NCBI GenBank assembly: GCA_017443885.1
Contig: JAFSXW010000080.1
Span: forward strand, 1-5,049
DNA from: Clostridia bacterium
Lineage (GTDB): Bacteria > Bacillota > Clostridia > Christensenellales > UBA1242
Direction of reading: 5' to 3'
Length of the DNA stretch: 5,049 nucleotides
Shown here one piece after another: positions 1 through 4,132 of this stretch. The stretch's first letter is position 1, and each line of letters starts with the position of its first letter. A program made the position numbers and the translations under genes. The notes beneath the pieces are model-generated. The model searched no databases. It was not told where the DNA came from and worked only from the letters and a program-made list of their open reading frames with translations.

Positions 1-870
1 TCTGCGCTTACGCCTATTATGTGCCTTTATGTTTTGATATTCTTCACTATATTCTTCTTTCTCTTCCTGAGAAAGTGCCACTGCTTGTTTTCTGCTTTTT
101 GATGAATCCACTATAACTAAAATTGCAACGGCAAGCATTATAACGCTTGCTAGAAACATCGTAATATAAATTACTGGCGAGCCACCATTACTGATTACAA
201 ACAATCCCACGAGCGCCGTTAAAATAAAGTAAACAATATTTCCAATAATAAGAAGCACATTGCTAAGCATCATAAGCGAAAATAGCCCTGCTGGATATTT
301 CATTTTAGCTTTTAATTTTATTGTTGAATAAACAGGAAAATAGCAAACACCAACCAACAGTGCAATAATTAAAATCACAACCGTTGCAATTAAAAGCACA
401 GTAAACACGCCCAAAGTTCCAGAAAGCCCTAAACTCATAGTGTTTGCCTCTGCACTAAATAGCCTATTTAGGCCAGTTGATGTGCCTGTAATTGATAATA
501 TAGAAGTCAATGCAAAAAATCCACAAATGCTAATTAGCATTATGCTAGCAATTAAACTCAAAATAAAGCTTGCACGCCCTAGTTTTCTAGATTGCTTATA
601 TTCTTTTAAGGGCTTTAATTCTTCTGGCTTTTCTCTTAAAGAATTTTTTAAAGAACCCCAAAAACCAAATTTCTTTTTTTCTTCATTAGTGTTGTTGTTT
701 TGTTCTTCTGTTACACTATCTTCTTGTGGCTTAACACTTGCAGATAGTTCTTCTTTAATATCAGAAGCAGAAGTTTCTTGTGGTTGATTATTTTCTTCGT
801 TAGTGTTGCTAAGAGCACTATTTTGATGTTTATTCTCGCCTCTTTCAATAATTTTATCTAATATTCCCAT
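1..870 (-). CDS. Four-helix membrane protein of unknown function, with an acidic low-complexity N-terminus; 3' end outside the window
   Basis: I do not recognise this protein. The frame is open from ATG at 870 to the window edge, giving 290 residues and no stop. The start is supported by an AGAAGGTGAG Shine-Dalgarno at 874-883. Residues 1 to about 66 are hydrophilic, rich in Glu, Gln, Asn and Ser, and probably disordered; a basic stretch with KFGFWGSLKNSLRE follows. Four hydrophobic segments are visible at about 99-126, 153-181, 196-226 and 233-255. Lys/Arg-rich stretches before helix 1, between helices 2 and 3 and after helix 4 suggest both ends are cytoplasmic. The visible C-terminal tail is charged (Glu-rich, then RRKRR). 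No signal peptide, catalytic motif or transporter signature is seen. It follows rpmF on the same strand but behind a strong terminator, so it is probably a separate transcription unit. The coding call is firm; the function is unknown. Confidence 0.85.
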   Translation of the reverse strand, partial: MGILDKIIERGENKHQNSALSNTNEENNQPQETSASDIKEELSASVKPQEDSVTEEQNNNTNEEKKKFGFWGSLKNSLREKPEELKPLKEYKQSRKLGRASFILSLIASIMLISICGFFALTSILSITGTSTGLNRLFSAEANTMSLGLSGTLGVFTVLLIATVVILIIALLVGVCYFPVYSTIKLKAKMKYPAGLFSLMMLSNVLLIIGNIVYFILTALVGLFVISNGGSPVIYITMFLASVIMLAVAILVIVDSSKSRKQAVALSQEEKEEYSEEYQNIKAHNRRKRR

Positions 871-889
871 AAACTCACCTTCTTTGTTT

Positions 890-917
890 AGTTTATCACA
901 TATATAAATTTTTACAA
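890..917 (-). promoter_or_regulatory. Putative promoter of the membrane-protein gene
   Basis: On the minus strand, TTGTAA (912-917) is followed after 16 bp by TAAACT (890-895), preceded by TGA as an extended -10. Each hexamer matches consensus at 4 of 6 positions. Transcription would start just before the Shine-Dalgarno at 874-883, giving a leader of about 15-20 nt. The location between the rpmF terminator and the gene supports a promoter here, but the hexamers are only moderate. Confidence 0.4.
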
Positions 918-930
918 ACTATTTTAAACA

Positions 931-964
931 AAAAAAATAAAAGCCCCAGTTAAAAGGGCTTTTA
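931..964 (-). terminator. Rho-independent terminator after rpmF
   Basis: Read on the minus strand, a perfect 9-bp stem TAAAAGCCC/GGGCTTTTA (938-946 with 956-964) encloses a 9-nt loop and is followed by an almost unbroken T tract (931-940). It begins 7 bases after the rpmF stop codon. The T tract lies only on the minus-strand 3' side, so it acts in that direction. It separates the rpmF unit from the downstream membrane-protein gene. Confidence 0.92.
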
Positions 965-971
965 AAAACAA

Positions 972-1172
972 CTATTTTGTTTCTTTTTTCTTATCAGCTT
1001 TAACTAATGCTTTCTTTTCGCCATCGTAGTAGCCACAGTTTTCACAAACTGAATGAGCCATTTTCTTTTCGTGGCAATTTGGGCATTCTACTAATGTTGG
1101 GGCTGCTGCCTTCCAATTAGCAACTCTACTTCTGCCTTTACTTTTTGAAACTTTACATTTAGGAACTGCCAT
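972..1172 (-). CDS. rpmF: Large ribosomal subunit protein bL32
   Basis: A 66-residue basic protein of the usual length for bL32, which binds 23S rRNA in the large subunit. It opens with MAVPK, the hallmark L32 N-terminus, followed by a Lys/Ser/Arg-rich stretch. It then has a zinc ribbon with CPNC (Cys30, Cys33) and CENC (Cys43, Cys46), so this is the zinc-binding form. Cys6 sits where many homologues have Arg; it is outside the ribbon. The C-terminal tail is Lys-rich. The gene lies 12 nt after DUF177, and its GGAGG Shine-Dalgarno (1181-1185) overlaps that gene's TAG stop. A terminator follows at once, so rpmF closes the unit. The strong promoter at 1699-1750 is its likely main source of mRNA. 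The stop is TAG. Confidence 0.97.
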   Translation of the reverse strand: MAVPKCKVSKSKGRSRVANWKAAAPTLVECPNCHEKKMAHSVCENCGYYDGEKKALVKADKKKETK

Positions 1173-1180
1173 TTTAATTT

Positions 1181-1187
1181 CCTCCTA
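1181..1187 (-). promoter_or_regulatory. rpmF ribosome binding site overlapping the DUF177 stop codon
   Basis: TAGGAGG on the minus strand combines the DUF177 stop (TAG, 1185-1187) with the rpmF Shine-Dalgarno (GGAGG, 1181-1185), 8 nt before the rpmF ATG. The arrangement allows translational coupling but does not require it, because the site is a full-strength Shine-Dalgarno by itself. Confidence 0.85.
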
Positions 1188-1700
1188 CTTTATTTTATCT
1201 TTAAGATAGCTAAATGGGCTTGTTGCCCCAATATTTAATTGGCACGAGCAATCTTCTTCATTGCGGTTTTTGCCACACACTGGGCAAATTCCTTTACAAT
1301 TTTTTCTGCATAGTGCCATAGTTGGAATATTTAATGCAACTATTTGGCTGATAATTTCATTAAAATCAACTAAATCGCCTAAAAGCATAAAATGCTCGTC
1401 ATCATCATTTTCCACAATTTTTTCGTTTATATCTATAAACAAATTTTCTTCAAATGGTGCTCCACATTTAGAGCAAACATATTTAATTGGAACAATGATA
1501 TTTCCTTTAATTTCCACACTGCCTTCATTATATCTAGCAGTGGCATCTAATTTTGCTGGCCCCATAAATTTATAGGGGTTGTTGCCCATCAAGTTTGATG
1601 GAAGCTCTTTTTCTAAGCAAACTTCAAAACTCTCACCAGCAAATGCAATTAAAGGTTTTATGTCTAGCGTGTTATCTGCTTTAATACTAGCGTGTTTCAT
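1185..1700 (-). CDS. yceD: DUF177/YceD (YlbN) family protein, linked to 23S rRNA and the large subunit
   Basis: A 171-residue cysteine-rich protein of the DUF177 family. The visible order is a short N-terminal strand region (LDIKPLI, about 12-18), a beta-rich middle, a CSKC pair (Cys76, Cys79), an acidic DDDE run at 99-102, and the family C-terminal block with Cys131, Cys135, Cys139 and Cys142 (CxxxCxGxCPxCG) ending in CSC (Cys151, Cys153). The knuckles suggest zinc binding. Members sit beside rpmF in many bacteria, and family work in plants and Escherichia coli links it to 23S rRNA accumulation; the exact biochemical role is unsettled. The start is the only nearby ATG, with AAAGGCGG 6 nt upstream. 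Some 11 residues precede the block I recognise as the usual N-terminus. The start codon lies inside a perfect -10 box, so its mRNA must come from further upstream. It lies 50 nt after ackA. Confidence 0.9.
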   Translation of the reverse strand: MKHASIKADNTLDIKPLIAFAGESFEVCLEKELPSNLMGNNPYKFMGPAKLDATARYNEGSVEIKGNIIVPIKYVCSKCGAPFEENLFIDINEKIVENDDDEHFMLLGDLVDFNEIISQIVALNIPTMALCRKNCKGICPVCGKNRNEEDCSCQLNIGATSPFSYLKDKIK

Positions 1701-1750
1701 TATATACCGCCTTTTTCATTTTGTCAATTATTTTTAATAAAATAATTCTA
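1699..1750 (-). promoter_or_regulatory. Perfect-consensus sigma-A promoter with UP element, inside the ackA-DUF177 gap
   Basis: On the minus strand, TTGACA (1722-1727) is separated by exactly 17 bp from TATAAT (1699-1704): both hexamers are perfect. Counting upstream from the -35, positions -57 to -41 match the published E. coli UP-element consensus (nnAAAWWTWTTTTnnAAAAnnn) at 13 of its 15 defined positions, in register. The upstream segment is also an all-A/T inverted repeat with 9-bp arms (1726-1747). The predicted RNA start is near 1692, inside codon 3 of DUF177. The promoter therefore should drive rpmF, a high-demand ribosomal gene, rather than DUF177. Confidence 0.8.
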
Positions 1751-2959
1751 TTACAAACTAGAAATTATATCCTTAGTTTCTCTTGCAATCATAATTTCTT
1801 CATTTGTTGGAATAACATAAATTTTTGTTTTAGAGTTTTCCGCTTCAATTTCTGAATATTCGCCACGCTTTGCATTTTTATTCTTTTCTTTATCTAAAAC
1901 AATGCCAAGCCCATCAAGTCCTTTTAAAACATTTTCTCTAAATTCCCAGCCATTTTCGCCAACGCCAGCAGTGAAGCTTATAGCATCTAGCCCGCCTAAA
2001 ACAGCCATATAACTGCCTATATATTTTTTAACTCTATAAGCGCACATATTAAGTGCAAGCCTGCAATTATCTGCCCTTTCACTCACTTCATCACTAAATG
2101 CAATTTTTTCGATATCTCTCATATCTTCACTAACGCCACTAACGCCTAAAAGCCCGCATTTTTTATTTAACCAATTAACGGCTTCTGCACTAGATAACCC
2201 TGTTTGCTTGCAGAAAGTATCAACCACTGTTGCATCAATATCGCCACTTCTAGAGCCCATAATTAACCCTTCTAGTGGAGTTAAACCCATGCTAGTGTCT
2301 TGGCATTTACCATCTAAAATTGCTGAAACAGATGAGCCATTTCCAATGTGGCAAACAATAAATTTGCCTTTTCTTCCAAATTTTTCTGCCATAATTTCTG
2401 AAACATATTTATGGCTAGTTCCATGGAAACCATATTTTCTAACATTCCACTCTTTATAAGCCCTTTCATCAACAGCATATCTATAAGCATAGTCTGGCAT
2501 GGTTGAAGTGTGGAACACAGTGTCGAAAACAACAACTTGTGGGGTGTTTGGAAGAAGTTTTTGACAGGCTTTTATTCCTGCAATATGCGCCTCTTGATGA
2601 AGTGGTGCAAGTGGCTTTAGGCTTAAAATATCTTCAACAACCTTATCTGTAACCAAACAGCTTTTTGTGAAAATTGCCCCACCTTGCACAACTCTATTTC
2701 CAATAGCATTAATTTCATCTAAAGATTTTATAACGCCAGTTTCGCTATCTACTAGTGCCTTTAAAATATATTCCATGGCAACTGCGTGGTTTGGAAGGCT
2801 AACTTCCATTACTTTTTTATTTTCGCCCCATTTATGAGTAAACCTTCCATCTATACCAATTCTTTCGCATAGGCCTTTTGCTAAAACATTTTCGTTTTCC
2901 ATATCAATTAACTGATATTTAACCGAACTAGAACCCGAATTTACAACTAAAATTTTCAT
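1751..2959 (-). CDS. ackA: Acetate kinase
   Basis: A 402-residue cytoplasmic acetate kinase of normal length, which transfers phosphate between acetyl phosphate and ADP to give acetate and ATP. It has the ASKHA-fold signatures in order: VVNSGSSSVKY with Asn7; RVV at 89-91 (Arg89, the Arg91 of Methanosarcina thermophila); APLH with His121; FDTVFH with Asp146; YGFHGTSH with His179; CHIGNGSS with His204 and Asn207; DTSMGLTPLEG; GSRSGDID with Arg237; FTAGVGEN; and PTNEE at 384-388. The catalytic residues are therefore in place. Two loops deviate: GNRVVQGGA replaces the usual GHRVVHGGE, and APLHQEAH replaces APLHNPxN. Start ATG has GAGGAG 6 nt upstream (2966-2971). It follows pta by 57 nt and has its own promoter in that gap, so it can be made with pta or alone. 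Confidence 0.97.
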   Translation of the reverse strand: MKILVVNSGSSSVKYQLIDMENENVLAKGLCERIGIDGRFTHKWGENKKVMEVSLPNHAVAMEYILKALVDSETGVIKSLDEINAIGNRVVQGGAIFTKSCLVTDKVVEDILSLKPLAPLHQEAHIAGIKACQKLLPNTPQVVVFDTVFHTSTMPDYAYRYAVDERAYKEWNVRKYGFHGTSHKYVSEIMAEKFGRKGKFIVCHIGNGSSVSAILDGKCQDTSMGLTPLEGLIMGSRSGDIDATVVDTFCKQTGLSSAEAVNWLNKKCGLLGVSGVSEDMRDIEKIAFSDEVSERADNCRLALNMCAYRVKKYIGSYMAVLGGLDAISFTAGVGENGWEFRENVLKGLDGLGIVLDKEKNKNAKRGEYSEIEAENSKTKIYVIPTNEEIMIARETKDIISSL

Positions 2960-2984
2960 ATTTCTCTCCTCAATTTACCTAATT

Positions 2985-3013
2985 ATTATACAAAACTTTT
3001 CCGTGTTTTGCAA
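2985..3013 (-). promoter_or_regulatory. ackA promoter with a dyad in its spacer
   Basis: Minus-strand TTGCAA (3008-3013) is followed after 17 bp by a perfect TATAAT (2985-2990). The RNA start would fall near 2978, leaving a leader of about 20 nt that contains the GAGGAG site. The spacer holds an inverted repeat, CAAAAC-N8-GTTTTG (2991-3010), which fills the space between the hexamers. The promoter call is good; the operator role is an inference. Confidence 0.7.
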
Positions 3014-3016
3014 GAT

Positions 3017-4030
3017 TTATTTACTTGCCTGCAAAATAGTGATTGCAATTGCCCTAACTAGCTCGTTTGCTGTTGCCCCACGGCTTAAATCATTCACTGG
3101 TTTATTTAGCCCCTGAAGAATTGGACCAACTGCTTCAATGTTTGCAATTCTTTGCACAAGTTTATATGCAATGTTTGCACTATTTAAATCTGGAAACACA
3201 AGCACATTTGCATTTCCACCTAAAATCGAATTAGGGCATTTTGCTTTTGCAACACTTGGCACAATTGCACTATCTGCCTGAAGCTCGCCATCCACGATTA
3301 AATTTGGCATCTTGCTTTTAATAATTTTAACTGCACTTTTAACTCGTTCAACACTTTCATATCCAGTGTTTTCTTGGCTTTTAGTTGAAAACGATAAAAG
3401 TGCCACCCTTGGCTTTATCCCACATAAAGTTTCAGCTGTTTTTGCAGAAGAAATTGCAATATCCGCTAAATCTTCACTTGTTGGCTCTGGAATAATTCCA
3501 CAATCGGCAAACACTAGCACACCATTTTCACCAAAACTGCTATTTTTTGGCATCTGCATTATCATTGCACTAGAAATTTTATTTACGCCTTCTTCAGCTT
3601 TGATAATTTGAAATGCTGGGCGAACAACATCGCCTGTTTTTAGTTTTAATCCCGCCACAATTCCATCAGCATCGCCAGCATAAAGCATCATAGTTGCAAA
3701 AACCATTGGCTTTAAAACTTCAATTCTTGCCTGCTCCAGCGTTAAGCCTTTATTTTTTCGCAAAGCATAAAGTTTATCTGCATAAATTTCACAATCCCTT
3801 AGGCTAGTTTTTGGGTTTAAAACAATAATTTTTTCGCTAACATTTTTAGGAAGTTTAGAATAAATTTCCACTTCATTGCCTAACACGATTAGTCGGCCAA
3901 GCTCTAGTTTTGTGGCACTAATTATTGCCTCTATAACCCTTGGATCTTCCCCTTCTGGCAAAACAATGCGTTTATCTATCCCCTTTGCTTTTAAAACAAT
4001 TTTATCCAAAATACTTTGCGTTTTAAACAT
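3017..4030 (-). CDS. pta: Phosphate acetyltransferase (phosphotransacetylase)
   Basis: A 337-residue single-domain Pta, the short clostridial/Bacillus type without the N-terminal regulatory domains of the enterobacterial enzyme. It converts acetyl-CoA and phosphate to acetyl phosphate and CoA, feeding AckA. Family blocks in order are RIVLPEGEDPRV (21-32), VVRPAFQIIK (135-144), VFADCGIIPEP (173-183), LLSFSTK (211-217), VDGELQADSAI (246-256), ANVLVFPDLNSANIAYK (274-290), and GPILQGLNKPVNDLSRG (302-318) with Ser316 and Arg317. Glu323 occupies the place of the Asp often proposed as catalytic (Asp316 in M. thermophila). I use the ATG at 4030, because GGGGGAAG sits just upstream and an in-frame TTG at 4048 has no Shine-Dalgarno and lies in a dyad. 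pta is first in the minus-strand series and has its own promoter. Confidence 0.95.
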   Translation of the reverse strand: MFKTQSILDKIVLKAKGIDKRIVLPEGEDPRVIEAIISATKLELGRLIVLGNEVEIYSKLPKNVSEKIIVLNPKTSLRDCEIYADKLYALRKNKGLTLEQARIEVLKPMVFATMMLYAGDADGIVAGLKLKTGDVVRPAFQIIKAEEGVNKISSAMIMQMPKNSSFGENGVLVFADCGIIPEPTSEDLADIAISSAKTAETLCGIKPRVALLSFSTKSQENTGYESVERVKSAVKIIKSKMPNLIVDGELQADSAIVPSVAKAKCPNSILGGNANVLVFPDLNSANIAYKLVQRIANIEAVGPILQGLNKPVNDLSRGATANELVRAIAITILQASK

Positions 4031-4032
4031 AA

Positions 4033-4040
4033 CTTCCCCC
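4033..4040 (-). promoter_or_regulatory. pta ribosome binding site
   Basis: GGGGGAAG on the minus strand lies 2 nt upstream of ATG 4030, with the GGGGG core at 4036-4040 and 5 nt from the start. It is an unusual variant of GGAGG in which one pairing is G-U. It decides the start in favour of ATG 4030 over the upstream TTG 4048. Confidence 0.65.
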
Positions 4041-4047
4041 ACTTGCA

Positions 4048-4073
4048 ATAGTTTATATTTTGTTGTAAACTAT
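4048..4073. repeat. Perfect inverted repeat in the pta leader, possible operator or 5' stem-loop
   Basis: ATAGTTTA (4048-4055) and TAAACTAT (4066-4073) form a perfect 8-bp-arm dyad with a 10-nt centre. It lies just after the predicted pta RNA start (about 4077) and before the pta Shine-Dalgarno. The same span would also be in the -35 region of a plus-strand tmcAL promoter. It could bind a dimeric regulator, or in RNA form a stem-loop protecting the 5' end. Confidence 0.6.
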
Positions 4074-4091
4074 CATTAATCAAATTATACA
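4063..4091 (+). promoter_or_regulatory. Weak candidate promoter of tmcAL
   Basis: Plus-strand TTGTAA (4063-4068) is 17 bp from TATACA (4086-4091); each hexamer matches 4 of 6 consensus bases, and the last -10 base, normally T, is A. The location is right for tmcAL, with a leader near 35 nt, and its -10 overlaps the pta -10 on the other strand. No better plus-strand candidate is visible in the gap. Confidence 0.3.
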
Positions 4092-4111
4092 ACATTGCTT
4101 TTATTTTTCAA
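4084..4111 (-). promoter_or_regulatory. pta promoter
   Basis: Minus-strand TTGAAA (4106-4111) is followed after 16 bp by a perfect TATAAT (4084-4089). The RNA start would be near 4077, giving a leader of about 47 nt that contains the 4048-4073 dyad and the GGGGGAAG site. The TTGTATAAT core is shared with the ackA promoter. Confidence 0.65.
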
Positions 4112-4132
4112 AACATTTACTAGGAGATTATT

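Noticed and set aside
440..787. Plus-strand open frame of 115 codons
   Set aside because: It lies wholly opposite the membrane-protein gene, has no supporting ribosome site or family motif, and looks like a shadow of the minus-strand coding frame.
1726..1747. A/T-only inverted repeat after ackA as a terminator
   Set aside because: The stem has no G or C and no T tract follows on the minus strand. Its position upstream of TTGACA fits a UP element better.
2208..2535. Open frames on both strands within ackA
   Set aside because: They overlap intact, motif-bearing ackA sequence and have no independent start signals or recognisable domains.
3312..3611. Plus-strand open frame opposite pta
   Set aside because: It is antisense to conserved Pta motifs; no ribosome site or promoter is seen.
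972..4030. Possible recoding of TGA, since all four complete genes stop with TAA or TAG
   Set aside because: No in-frame TGA occurs, and all tryptophans are TGG. Four stops are too few to suggest a variant code.
4031..4048. Upstream in-frame TTG start for pta, adding six residues
   Set aside because: No Shine-Dalgarno precedes it and its first base lies in the 4048-4073 dyad, whereas ATG 4030 has GGGGGAAG just upstream and gives the usual Pta N-terminus.
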